Positions 49,101 to 63,263 of a DNA stretch of 64,000 nt are shown piece after piece. The first letter of the stretch is position 1; the number at the start of each line of letters is the position of its first letter. The notes below the pieces were generated by a model that was given only the letters and a program-made list of their open reading frames with translations, searched no databases and was not told the origin of the DNA. The stretch covers positions 25,119,632 through 25,183,631 of the forward strand of contig NC_060885.1 of the NCBI RefSeq assembly GCF_014805685.1, in the 5' to 3' direction. The translations under genes and the position numbers were made by a program. Source of the DNA: Silurus meridionalis. Its lineage: Eukaryota > Chordata > Actinopteri > Siluriformes > Siluridae.

Positions 49101-49439
49101 AAAATACACTTTAAAACACATGCCTATACTCCTTTACTGTAAAAGATTTAAGTTAATTTTAAAATATCAAACATCATTAAAGCATATTGTATGGAAATAC
49201 TATTAAAAATAAGTAAGACCCTTGCTATAAATCATAGGTCTGCTCACCAGGAAAACACTGAATATTATTTAAAATATTGATTATTGTTCTAACATTTCTT
49301 AAATGTTACTATAACCAATTCTTAATAGGACCAAACATAGCTATAGAATGGAACCTGGGGATGCACATTCTTTAACAATCCACACAAAAAAAATCCCTTT
49401 CTACATAGAGCCTGTATGTCAAAGTATTGGACGAGGGTT

Positions 49440-49660
49440 AATATTCAAATGTAAACATTAAACATGGCAAATCAGAGCCTCATGCCAAGGCCTTTTGTTC
49501 AGGAGCACCGAGAAAGCAGTCACCCTGAAACAATGGCCAAAATTAGCATGCAGCAGCCCTGGAGCGATGTGTCGCGTCGCAGTGACAAATGCTCCTCTCC
49601 TGCTGCGAGGGTCAGTGCAGAAGATCCTTCTCACACACTGGCAGAATGACACACAACTCA
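49440..49660. promoter_or_regulatory. candidate downstream conserved element
   Basis: A unique block with GGCAAATCAGAGCC near 49465, GAAACAATGGCCAAAATTAG near 49527 (SOX-like ACAATGG) and CGATGTGTCGCGTCGCAGTG near 49565. Its right part (49578-49654) has a diverged copy 488 bases downstream. Inference. Confidence 0.35.
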
Positions 49661-49960
49661 GAAAACAGAATATGTTATAGAACCTGCACTTTAAAATCAA
49701 GGGAGAGTAAAGTACACTTAATGCCTAATGCAGAGGTTTATGATATTGCTTATTATTAAAATATTTATAAAACATGGTGATGAAACAGCTATTGGGAGTA
49801 TATGTTTGTGTTCAGTTAGAACCTTCGAAAATGAATGGAAAATAAACCTGTAAAAAATATTGTTAATATACACTGATAATACATATGTATATGTAATGTA
49901 TATGAAATAATTCAATTCAGTTTTTTTGTATAATACTTATTTTTTATGTATATTAATTTC

Positions 49961-49963
<3 letters not shown>

Positions 49964-50016
<53 letters not shown>
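49964..50016. repeat. (TA)n microsatellite
   Basis: A TA tract lying between the two copies of the 77-base local duplication. Confidence 0.97.
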
Positions 50017-50019
<3 letters not shown>

Positions 50020-50736
50020 ATTAATAATGTATGCAATTTAGAAATTATTGACAAGGATGCAGGCACACAGTGATGAATACTGGCCTCCTACTGTTAGACT
50101 CACCACAGAGGATCCTTTTCACACACCGGCAGCATGTCAAACTTCTAGAGTCAGAGCCACTAGTCTGCATGTCCTTTGAGTACAAGTATCCCCCATTAGC
50201 ATGAAAAGTCATCTTGGAAAAGCAAGAAAATGGATAGCATAGCTGGATGGAGAAGGTGATTAATTCGAGGACTACCTGGCATGTGAATAAGAGTGGAACT
50301 TGCAGGACAGCTGATGTATGGCAATGTAGTATGGCAATGTAATTACAGGGCAGCCTCTGGGAGTAGGCAACAGAATGTAGTCACTTCTTATACAGATATT
50401 GTCTTCTAATGTCCCAGCCTCAGGACAACAGGACTGCTTAAACACTAAAACTTGAAATTCAAGTGTGGGCTCAAGTGTGACCTCTAATATTCGAGACTAT
50501 TATGGTTTTAAAAAAAGAAAGGCTACAGTTCAGGCATCATTTGCTGGTAAAGGAGAACCCTGACTCCTAGTCAGCCTCACATACAGCTTCAATATGAATT
50601 ACAATTCTTTTTTAGGCAGTAATATTTATACTGTATTGCTTTTAATTCCAAAGCTATTAATGCATTTTGCCATAATAATAGTTAAATCAATTCTTACATC
50701 ATATTTATACAAGAGGTGGTAAATTTGCTTAAAAAT

Positions 50737-50738
<2 letters not shown>

Positions 50739-50772
<34 letters not shown>
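50739..50772. repeat. (TC)n microsatellite
   Basis: A pure TC tract of about 34 bases. Confidence 0.97.
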
Positions 50773-50777
<5 letters not shown>

Positions 50778-51035
50778 CACATTAGACACATTTTCAAAAC
50801 TCCACCCCAAAAGATAACCTGCATAAACAAAGATGACAAGTTGAGATTAATGAATATCCCATGGAGAAAGAAAGTACAATTTAACAATTTTGTTGTTAGG
50901 CAGCAAGGCAGCGAGACTCACCAGTATGTTCATAAAGTCCTCCCTGAATACACACTGCTTTTAATTGATTATGACAAAAAATAATAATCAAATCTGTGCT
51001 GTTTTGTGTGTGTTTCAATTTCAGGGGTGGGTGGG

Positions 51036-51037
<2 letters not shown>

Positions 51038-51112
<75 letters not shown>
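51038..51112. repeat. (TG)n microsatellite
   Basis: A TG tract of about 75 bases with one GCG interruption. Confidence 0.97.
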
Positions 51113-51114
<2 letters not shown>

Positions 51115-51905
51115 GTGATTGGGGTCTCCATGATTTCCATATTAAAAAATAGGAATGAAAAATTAAATAGGTTTTTGTGGCACAGATCTCTAACCCTTTA
51201 TGTCTTTTTGAAAAGAAAGAGCACAAGCACTGGCCAGTACTATATAACATAGATGTGAGTGAAAATATGGAGAAGAGACGAGTGAAAAACTGCAGTGTTA
51301 AATGAGCCTGCTACCATGACTTCTCTCTTCACACACATGCACACGCACAGACAGGCAGGTTTACACAAACATGCCCATAGTTTGAAAAAGGCTTTGCTTT
51401 GCTTTTCTTTTCACATCTCCCACACATCTGTAGAGTCTCATATTTTGTGGACCATAGTATGTGTAGAAACTTAGACATACAAATAGCAAATGTGAAATAC
51501 GACACAGTGGGAAAAGGTCAACGAAAATGCCTTTATCATATGGATTGTAGTAATCATGGTTTGTTATTGTGGTGCTGAGGGCTGCTCTGGCAGTGAAAAT
51601 TTGCCTATGGTTGTCTCGAACTTCCCATTCATCTCTCAATTGTTATCAACATTTTACAGAATTAAATTCACAAGGGCATTAAAACCTTGACTTTTCTGTA
51701 AATTTCTGGCTATTTTGGCCCTGTCTCCTACCAGGAATAGAGCTCCATACTTCATGCCAGCTGTACAGATTCCTAAATGAAGTCCAAAGGAAATCTAACT
51801 GTCAGGATCCTTGCACTCTTGGCTTGGACAAGGAGCCCTTTTGGCATCGGGTCACCCTGCTCACATTGGCTCAATAGAAAAGAATGTGCGAGACACATTA
51901 TAAAT

Positions 51906-51908
<3 letters not shown>

Positions 51909-51967
<59 letters not shown>

Positions 51968-51995
51968 TCACACACACACACACACACACGCACAC
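51909..51995. repeat. (CA)n microsatellite
   Basis: A CA tract with GCACTC and GCACACATG interruptions. Confidence 0.97.
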
Positions 51996-52938
51996 ATGCA
52001 CATACAACTAAACAAAAATGAATGCACTGCAAAGCTCAATCGTGCAGTTTATATATGTATTATCTAAATAGCAAAACAGAACAATACTGGCATTGTTTAT
52101 AGCTGAACTGCTCTAATAATCCTGCAGCAGGTCATTTACTGGCTGCATGGCTTGGAACCAATTTGTTGTAGCACATATTAATTGGATACAGGTAACTCCA
52201 TCTGCAGATCAAAAGTACACAAAAGGATGCACCTTGCCCTTATTTGGCTAGTAGCCAAAAGAGGTTAATACTGAAATTTTGCATGAAAAGTGTGTGACAA
52301 CATTACTGACTCTTGATTTTTATCTGCAGAGTTTATAAATAATTTTAATAAAAGGATGAAGTAGCAGGAAGTTCAACTTTAAAGGGTTTTGCTTAGAGCC
52401 AAACTTCTGAACAAAAGCAAACAAGAAAAAGGGATTGACTTACTTAGAAAGTAATTAGTGGTAGTGTTGCCATTGTAGTACTGACACATGGAGAAGTGTG
52501 CTATAGGTTGAGCAGGTGAAGACAGCCATGACAGGCAAAAGCAATGCCAATGTACTGTAATTTCCACGCTTCCATAGACCTACTGTGGCATGCCAAACAA
52601 CACAATTACTCATTCATTTATTCTGGCAGCAAGTGTGCAAGGTATCTTAAACATGCACAGCTAAAACACAGATTTAAGGTGTTTTGTGCACTTTTATATT
52701 GATGTGAAGCTTTCTCAGCCTAGGCTGTATTAAAAAATGTGGCTGCTAATGATTTATGGTTGTGCGGTGTGTGAAGAAAGGGTGCTGCATGAAGGGTGTG
52801 TGCACTTTCTCCTTCTGTGCTGTGAAGTAGGTTGCTAAAACAGGAAGATGGTGTGTCCTCACCGCTGACACAACAAGCGGCAGGTCTGTCTGCAGTTAAC
52901 GCATGGCAGACTCACTCTCCCACACCAGCCTACACGTG

Positions 52939-52996
<58 letters not shown>
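52939..52996. repeat. (CA)n microsatellite
   Basis: A pure CA tract of about 57 bases, followed by short ATATAAATATATAAATTATA. Confidence 0.97.
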
Positions 52997-52999
<3 letters not shown>

Positions 53000-53181
53000 A
53001 ATATATAAATTATATATGTATAAAAATTTGACCAGACTAACTATTTATACATTTCCCTAGAGGAGGCAATTGGGTTCTGTGTGTCAGGTATGCTCAGAGA
53101 ACAGTTTTAGACTGTCTCAACACTTGAGAAAATATTCTCTTTGGTTGTCCAAAGTGTTGTCCAGAGACCCATAGCAGCCCA

Positions 53182-53185
53182 CTAT

Positions 53186-53236
<51 letters not shown>
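53182..53236. repeat. (TTTA)n microsatellite
   Basis: About thirteen TTTA units. Confidence 0.97.
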
Positions 53237-53608
53237 GTGGTGGACTATCACAATTAGCTTCTGATAATACTTGTTATTAGAATTAGCTTGATTGACTGGA
53301 CACTTGAAAATGTTTAATTTCATTGGATATAAAGCACTACCAAAACAACAAAGAATTTGTATATATCCCAAATTATTTTTAAATAATTTGTTATTGATAG
53401 ATTAATATTTCACATCAATTTGTTTTAAAACTGTATCAATTCTCAATATAAAAATCTCAAGTCTAATTTTTTTTCTTAATTTAATACATTTTATTCTATT
53501 TATTGTTTTCTATTTCAAGCATACTTAACAACATTCTAGTGTTTTTTTTTTGCAGTTGTTTCTGTTTCTAAGGGTCCCAGATAGCATCAACCATTTTTCT
53601 ACCCCAAA

Positions 53609-53609
53609 A

Positions 53610-53660
<51 letters not shown>
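53609..53660. repeat. (ATT)n microsatellite
   Basis: About seventeen ATT units. Confidence 0.97.
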
Positions 53661-53661
<1 letters not shown>

Positions 53662-53785
53662 TTATATATTCTCCCTTCTTTAATGGTAAAAAAACTTTTG
53701 GAAAGACAAAAGAAATGGTCTTTTTTCTAACATGAATATAAAGATAAATAGACAAGCTGTAAGGAATATGCACTTTTGCACAATG

Positions 53786-53889
<104 letters not shown>

Positions 53890-56689
53890 GCTGTATTAGG
53901 CTGATTAGTGGTGTAAAGAAAATTAACATTAGTGCATTAGTAATCAGTGGATGCAAAACAATTAGCCTGTGGGTCATGATCGAGTTGGGCAGTAGACCCC
54001 CTGCTGCTCCACACATGCTCTCAGACTGACAGTTCACCCTCTATGACTTTGATGGATGATTCTTAATTCCATAACATTGATATTTAGCAAAAAAGACCCT
54101 CATTAATTAGTCAGACAGAGCACATATACGCAATAAATACTATTTCATGCAGAAATAAACCATTTTCTGCATTTAAACCAAATAATAAAAAATACTACTA
54201 CTACTACTAATAATAATAATAATAGTAATTTTCAAAATTAATATATTAATGTAATTTTAAACGTCCTTCATAAGCTGGACAAGAATTTGCACTCAGCCCA
54301 TTTGCTCTGCAGAGACAGAAATCAAACCTGCCTATTTAACCAAACCTAGCAAGTACTCAAGAGTGGCTAAACATCCCTTAGATGTTTATAACCAAAACAA
54401 CCATAACCTATAATGTCAGTTTCTCAAAAAGGTTAATTAGAGATTAATAAAACATGGCAGCACTATCAGATACTGCTTGTTGAGGATCAGGTGTCCGTCA
54501 TGGCATTCCAGAGGTTGGGCGATTTTCGGTACAAGGTTAGTCTGAAGCACTCTGGTTACTGTGTACTAGACAGGGATATGGTCCACAGTGAGCCAGTCAT
54601 TAAAAACAAAACAGTGGATTTACACAGATGAAAACAAGGAGTTGAATACAAAATATCTGGCATTTGGAGGTAAACAAACATCCCAATACAGCTAACAATG
54701 CTAACAATGCTAACAATGATCCATAAGCTTTTGTCTCTTTGGGTGAATTATCATTATTATCATTATTATTATAAATAAATAAAAATACAAAAAACAATTA
54801 CATTTAAAACTTGAATAAAATGCTTATCTTCAGCAGAGGACATTCTTTTATCAGAATATTTAATTAATGTTGACTTTCTAAAAGGCAATGCTGTTTGTTT
54901 TAGAGTTGTAATTAATCCATTACAGAAGTTGCATTTTTTAATTCATTTTAAGAAGGAAACCAACATAAAACGTCTGTTTTTAGACTTTGCTGTGCTTGTT
55001 AAGAATTATAATAAAAAAGAAAGCAATAAAAAGACAGAACGACAAATATTAAATGTGAAAATACTTCACATAAAAATGTATGTTTTTTTTCTATTTTGTA
55101 ATTAGAACATATAACACATAGCTGCGCTTGTAGATGGAAGTACATATGGAAGCTCATGACAAGGAGGCAACTTGGTTAATTGTTTTTCTTTCTCACATTG
55201 CATTTGTTTCATCACCTGACAGCGCATTGCTTCATCTATACTCTGAAAATACAGCTATTGTAATTAAAAAGGTGGCATAGCTGAGCTCTCTCTGGGCTGT
55301 GACACTAAATTGATTGGGGGTGGTTTTATACCCTCTACCTTCTCAGGTCCTTGCCTCTGAGAAATATGAACAGATACCCCAAGCACAGCTCCAACCATAT
55401 GTCACATGCAAATTGAAAAGTTTATCACCTTGGAAACACATCCATAAGCACAAAGTCTGGCACATTAAGTATCAAGAACATGTTAAAATATGTATAAAAT
55501 AGTAAATAAACAGGTCTCCTTTTGTTCATGCAAATACTTGAGCTGACCCACTTATATATTTAGTGCATTTTGCTTGTTAGAGAGAAAAGCAACCAAATAA
55601 AGGTCAAGTAATAACAAGCATCACATTCACCATGTGAAAACTGTCTGCTGAGTGAGTCCTGCTTCTTCTTCTTCTTGTTATTTATAGTAATCAAAAATGG
55701 TAACTGTGTGCTTTTTGATTTTATTGTGTAAAACACAAAATGATAATATAAATGTAGAGTTGTTTTTAAATACTTTGCAGGAATCTTAAAACAAAACAAG
55801 ACAGAAAAGCACTGGTTAGTTATTGGTGGATGAGATCATAAAACAACTCTTTACACAAGGAAGCACAGAGCCAGGTCCAGCGACCATGGAATGGGTGAAA
55901 TCTAAGCTTCAGCTTTGCCTTTGAGGTTCATTTGCTTCCAGAGTTTACCACTGTCGTACATTTGTGTCTACCTCAATGAGTGTTGGCTTACTACCCTGAC
56001 ATGTGCCCCTGTCCAAGTGGCATGAGTCCAATGTTTTTTAGAGAGACTCCTCCTCCAAAGATTTCAGATAGGGGAGTCATCCAGTAGCCCCTTTATAGAT
56101 TACGTTTTGCCCTTTATAATTTAGTACATTTAGATTAAATCTGGTGCAACTTAATATTTTAATTTAATGTTTTTAACCGATCCCCTTAAAATAATACATT
56201 TTTACTGGCACCCTGCATCTCACTTTTATCATTGTTCCTCAATTGCATTTACAAAAATCGTGTTTTATGGATGCAGCTTGAATGGGGTCTAATGTAAAAA
56301 CAAAACAAACAGGGACATATTCTGTGGCAACAAAGGCTACTGCTGTGAAATAGTACTCATCTTAATGTGAATTTGAGGAACCTGCTGCTTTTCATGCTTT
56401 ACCTATCATGATTAATTACACCTACAGAGCAGCCCAAGTTTATTTTAGTCATTTTGTATAAATATATCCAGAATTTTCCCAACTTATATTTTGTCAGTAA
56501 AGAAACATATCATTATAATATCTGTTGTCCTGTATCATAATCAAATGCAGTAAGCTGTGTGTGTGGTTTTTTTTTTACACTGTTAGAGAAAACTATTGAA
56601 ACTATGGATACTTTTTGTGATTTTGTCCTTTATAGTGGTCATGGCTGTCCATCAATCTACAGCAAAGCACATGTTATACCAAAGAGATT

Positions 56690-57050
56690 TCATTTCTACC
56701 TGCTGCAGGTGAACTCTTCATAGGTAGTTGCTTACTGAACTCCAAATATAGTTCTCATTAATGCTGGAGTGATTAAATCAGCATGGGCTTTTGCAGCATC
56801 AACTCTTGCATGTCAAGGGTCAGAGATTCAGTTATAACAAGGGCAATGCAATTAGTGTTACATTAATTTTCTCCAGCAAGTCATCCCACGTTTAAACATT
56901 AGCCTAATCTTCTTTTTCTTTGGCATGTATAATTACCGAACTATTTCTGTCATCATCTGAATACATTAAGCCCCATGCAGGGGCTGCCATCAACATGCCA
57001 CTCAAGCTCTGGCAAAGGCTGCATGCTGACTTAAAGTTGCTCAGTCAAAC
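56690..57050. promoter_or_regulatory. candidate downstream conserved element
   Basis: Unique sequence with TTCTCATTAATGCTGG near 56752, GAGTGATTAAATCAGCATGG near 56769, CAATGCAATTAGTG near 56844, CATGTATAATTACCG near 56925 and CTGCATGCTGACTTAAAG near 57020. Repeated homeodomain cores over 350 repeat-free bases. Confidence 0.35.
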
Positions 57051-58329
57051 TTATAAGTAATGGGTACTGGTGAAAGATGATCTGCTGTAACAATAATACC
57101 ACTTATGCTGCATGTACACACTACTTCAAAGATCTCAAAGGGATATGAGCCATTGATGTGCACTGGTTTAGAGCACAATATGTGTTTCAGGCAGAGGAGA
57201 CCTGAAGGATTGCTGTCCATGTCCTCAGGGATGATGAGCCTTTAAATGCTTTCTCTGAAGTACTCTTCACTTTTTATCCACTAGAGAGTATCAAAGTGAC
57301 ATCAACATATATCATCTTAACAGAACTGAGGCGAACAGGGAGAGATGAACAGACATTTCAGGAATGTTTATTGGTAAAACAGAAACACATTGAAAAGCAT
57401 TAAATAAACATAATAGAGTGATATTTTAATATATAAAAATCTGAGGACAAAATCATATTGTTTTCATAACTGGTTCATTTATCAGAAAAATGTATAGAAA
57501 TTGCTGTTTTGTCCCAGGTGGACATACATTTCAAAATATGTTCTTCTCTTGTTAAACAAATTTACAGTCAGCTCCGTAAGTATTTGGAAATATTATTTTC
57601 ATAATATTCCCTTTATACAACAGCAAAATACATTTGAATGAAGGAATAAAGGAATCAATATACGATTGAATCGTATGGCTTTCAGCTTTTAAGGGGTGTC
57701 TATAAACAACTACTAAATACAAATGTAACAACTGGAATAAAAGTTCAGACGTGAGAACTTCTTTGCTATGAAATTATGACGAACCCTCGCTATTAATTAT
57801 ATTGTATTATAAGTGTCTCAAGAGTGGATACTCAGCATTTGGTGAGGTACATGGGTCACTGACTGCAAAGGATACAAAGTAAAATATTAAACATACATTT
57901 CATAAAATGTAGATTTTTTAATTGTCTGTTTGTCCAAATACTTTTGAGCCTGTGAAAAGTATTGTTTATGCATTATGTTTGTTAAACTAAAGGTGAAATT
58001 CTACACTTAATTCACGCTGTTTTAAATCAATTTTGCTGGTATAAAGAGCAGCAAAATCACAAAAATGGTTGCTGTCCAAATAATTATGGACCAGATTATT
58101 TGTCCTGAGCGCTTGAAAATCTTTAGATACGAGTAGTCTGCTTAAGGTCTCGGTGCACTGAGATTCTATTAAGCACTGCCTTGTAAGAGCTTTACTCCCA
58201 CTGCTTTCAGGAAATGTCTGCTTTAATGTCCTCACTGTTTCGGAATGCTACTAGACTCCCATGCTGGGAAAATAAGTGAGAAAGAGAAAAATGATTAAAT
58301 CATTTTTGAGGAAAGGGGTGTTGGGGGGT

Positions 58330-58790
58330 CTATAAGAACAACATTGGTTACATTGTCAAAGGCCAGTTCAGCACTAGAATTACACTGGCTCACTTATTTC
58401 CAGGCACCCTAGCAAAAGGCAGCAAATGTGAAAGGCAGCTAAATTATGATAGTGCTGGAATGCTCTCTTATGGTGATTGAGCACTACTCCCTACAGTGAG
58501 TGGCAAACCCAGGTTATGCAGAGGGGAGTGTTTGCAGTGCAAAGCTCCACTGTGAACAATAACCTTCTTTTCTTGACTCTCAGCCCAGTATGGAATCTCC
58601 TATTCCTCCAAAGAGGACGTCTTTTTCCAGCCCCGGTTTAAGAACACCAATATCAAATTAACAATCTGAAGGGCAAATGAATCGCCTGCTATTGTTATAA
58701 TTAAGGGGCACAATGTGCTTCCCTAGGGCACATCTGTCTCCAGTGAATAAGACATATCATGTTAAGGGGTCCCATTCTTTACAGACGTTC
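58330..58790. promoter_or_regulatory. candidate downstream conserved element
   Basis: A long repeat-free block with TGTGAACAATAACC near 58552 (SOX-like), CAAATTAACAATCTG near 58653, GCCTGCTATTGTTATAATTA near 58685 and CCCCGGTTTAAGAACACC near 58632. The base composition is more balanced than its flanks. Inference only. Confidence 0.35.
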
Positions 58791-60974
58791 TGGCAGGTAG
58801 CCCATCAACAAACTGCTTTAGAGCAGAAATAACACACTTTAATTATCTGTCACATCTGATCCATTTATGTAGATTGTGTATACCCATTTTTTAGCAGTTA
58901 ATTACAGTCTTGTGCAGATTGTTTTGAAATCAAGTATAGAGTCAATGCCTAGAATTACAGAAAATATGGGTAAATATTTTATATATGTTAAAATCATGGC
59001 TGAATGCACAAATGTGTTTGGCCAAAAGACAGTTTAAATTTTTGTAGCACTAGATTATTGTGCAGGGACTATATTTAATAACATATTCTAATAGATTATT
59101 GCTTGTATGCAGTAGTAACAATTTGGTAAATGTGAAGATTACAGTGAAGTATGTTTAAGCAAAAGCAGCAAGTGGTGAAATACGCTGCCAAGTCCATGAG
59201 TCACCCATGGAGAGAAAAAGTAGTTTGCAGAGAGCCAAACACAAACATACATAAACATACGTGGCTAGGTCTTTTTCCCTCACTCTGCCCAGCCCATACC
59301 GGTGCTGTCATGGTCTATTAGAAGCAGCTTACATGTGCATGTCCAATTTGTTGAATATGTATGTGGCCTCCTTCTTTGGCAGCTGCCCATTCTGCACATG
59401 GCCCTGAGGCACCAAACAGCACCTCACAATGATCACAGCATGCCTAAGGGCGCCACTTTATTAATGCTGAAAATCTGCTTTCACTACACTTAATCTGATC
59501 TTTAACTATGTGGACTTGACTTCAGATTATAGGGAAACGAAAACTGAAGTGCTTATTAGGAACTTTGTTCCTGATGGGCATTAGTGAAACCATGACACCA
59601 TGCAGAAATATATCTGAAGACCAGTGAACCTGACAGTCCAGTGTTATGTGTCAACCATTAAACATATAATGAAATATTATGTCTTTTAATATTGGTAGCT
59701 GGCAGTTGTGGATTCTTAATTAAATTTGGGTTGGTGATCAAGAGAATATGAGATCCCAGAACTGGTAGAGATGCATTGTTGAGCAAGACTGTTTACTCTA
59801 AACTGCCCAGATTCACACCTGTAAATGTAGAACTGTAATTTATGTGTAAAAGGATTTTTGACTAATTAATAGATAAAAACAAAATACATGTAAGGGTATA
59901 TAAGAAGTATAAAAGATCTTATGTTTTGTTATTTTGGTTTTAATTTGGTAAACAACCTGCAATAAGCAATAAGACCAAGCTGTAATAAATGCTCCAATCA
60001 TAACATACACTAATTTCAATAAATACATAGGCATCAGATATCAGCACTTCCTGCTGATGAATATGCAGAATTCAATAAGCAAAATTTATCACCAGGCTGT
60101 GTGAGCATCTGTCAGGTCAACTTTCAGCAAAGAACACACAGTGGCCTACAAACATGGCTGCCTAGACTACAATATCCAGAGCAAACTCTCATCACCAGCA
60201 CAGCTATGCAGTGACTGGAAAGGTTTGCAGTGAACATGTCTCGATGAGAGTTTATTACTACAATGTTCTCTGTATTTACAAGCTTTGGATGAGTGCTGGT
60301 GTGGCAGAATATCACAAACTTATTTGAAGCTCCTCAATGACAAGGGGTTGACAAGGGCATTGGTTTATTGGGATTACAGAGAGGAGTCAAACTTCATAAG
60401 ACTTATTCATTGATCTGTTTCACTATGTCTTTGATGACTCACTGAGATCAGAGAATGGTGCTTCATAATCCCCTAAGGAGCAAGCAGCAAATGGGACAAC
60501 CCAGAAACACCCTGAAAAGACTCTTTTTACACTGTTCTAAAATTATCTAAAATTAATTATAAGGTTTTGCATGAACTTGTGGAGTCCAGGCCAGTTTGAT
60601 TACACACTTTTATGAAAGCAGAAATACAGGACTAACCAAATACTAAGAAACTGTGATATTTATGCGAACAGTTCACTCAGTTATTTTCAATAAAACAGTG
60701 TAATGAAAATTGTGTTATTAAATTAGAAAATAATGCAAACTAGAAGCATTTTCATTATTGAGCTCAAACATTTGAGCCCCACTGTATATAGTGAAATAAA
60801 GCATGCAAAGATAATTGGAATCATTAATAACCAGTTCTTCAAAAGCTAACTGAAACAACAGCCAAGGTTAACATAGCTGTCTAAATTAACAAGAATACAC
60901 AAGTTAATGATCTGTCACCAGCACATTGGCACGTACAATGTCGGGTTGCATATGTGTGTATGTGTGTGTGTGCG

Positions 60975-62180
<1,206 letters not shown>

Positions 62181-62244
<64 letters not shown>
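62181..62244. repeat. (TA)n microsatellite replacing the Tc1 5' end
   Basis: A pure TA tract immediately upstream of the transposase start, where the 5' inverted repeat should be. Confidence 0.95.
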
Positions 62245-62248
<4 letters not shown>

Positions 62249-62680
62249 CAGGGGGTAGGGAAGGGTGAAAGATCTTATCATGTGACTGAATATTAATGTG
62301 TAATGTGTGTCTTTCAGTCCTGCTGACATCAAACCATGTGAAAGACAAACAAACCATGTGAAAGGCTCATTTACACCCCCACCTACTATGCAGATCGTAA
62401 AAGGACAAGAACCCCACCATCTGTCTTCTTGATTGTGCATGTATGTGTATGTACTGTAAATGTATAAAACAGAGAGAGGAATATTCATCATATATTCTTC
62501 CTGTATTGTCATGGGCTTTCTACGTGAGAAGAATTAAAACATATTGAATTAGAGCTTGGTTGTTAGTAAAAAATAGGGCAATATTGCATTGGGCAATATT
62601 AAGGCTAATGTACACTACTTCATTTCCCAGTTGCTGACTAATTTTTGGTCTAATTTCCTTGTTTCATCAGGACCTCTTGA
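62245..62680. other. intergenic, nothing recognised
   Basis: Unique sequence with a short internal duplication AAACCATGTGAAAG (62332 and 62351), which is 19 bases apart. No gene or element is recognised. Confidence 0.5.
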
Positions 62681-62689
62681 GGTAAAAGT

Positions 62690-62817
62690 TTATCTTACAA
62701 AGCTAAGGGTGAAGGTAAAACAGGATTAAGAGGCTTGCTAAGGGTCCAGCAGTGTCAGCTTGGTGATGCAGGCTTAATCAGAAGTCCAATGTCTTAATTA
62801 CCAAGCTACTTCTCCAG
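62690..62817 (-). mobile_element. degenerate tRNA-derived SINE
   Basis: On the minus strand it reads AGTAGCTTGGTAATTAAGAC, then GGACTTCTGATTAAGCCTGC and CACCAAGCTGACACTGCTGG followed by ACCCTTAGCAAGCCTCTTAA. The word order matches the common fish SINE (tRNA-like head, then GCTGCCACTGCTGGGCCCTTGAGCAAGGCCCTTAACC-type body; related to the SINE at 22510), but the B box is lost and many sites have changed. An old copy. Confidence 0.6.
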
Positions 62818-63263
62818 TTATGTAATAGTCTTCCAAATTCTAATTGGGGCAGAGACTGTCAGTCTAGCTTGTTTAGTCAAGCCTTTTGTGAATAATCTTT
62901 AGATAAAGGAGACAATCAGGTGGGTTTGTGGGGTTTTGGTGAACTAATAAGTTCACTCAGGCTTATTGACAGTGGGGTGGCTGTCTGCTTTATGCCTCAG
63001 GGTGCCTTTTTAGTTATCCTGTCATAGCTAGTCTTGCACTGTACAAACAATGTACATTGTGCTCCTGAGAATGCTTACCCAAAGACAGTGGATAGTTGCA
63101 CTTGTTAACCATGCAAAAAGGCTTGGACTGCAGTTTTCACTGGTTTACTAATTGGGAATAAAGTTATAGAAATACATTTCCAATATATATTCTTAATTAC
63201 GATTTATTTCTATAATGTGACACTGATTATTGTTATAAGTCTGTGTATCTAATCTGTAAAATG

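Larger units (their letters stand above)
46469..52900. other. intergenic desert with candidate elements and microsatellites
   Basis: No exon is recognised. It holds TA, CA, TC and TG tracts and two unique blocks (48690-48960, 49440-49660), the second with a diverged duplicate at 50066-50142. Confidence 0.6.
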
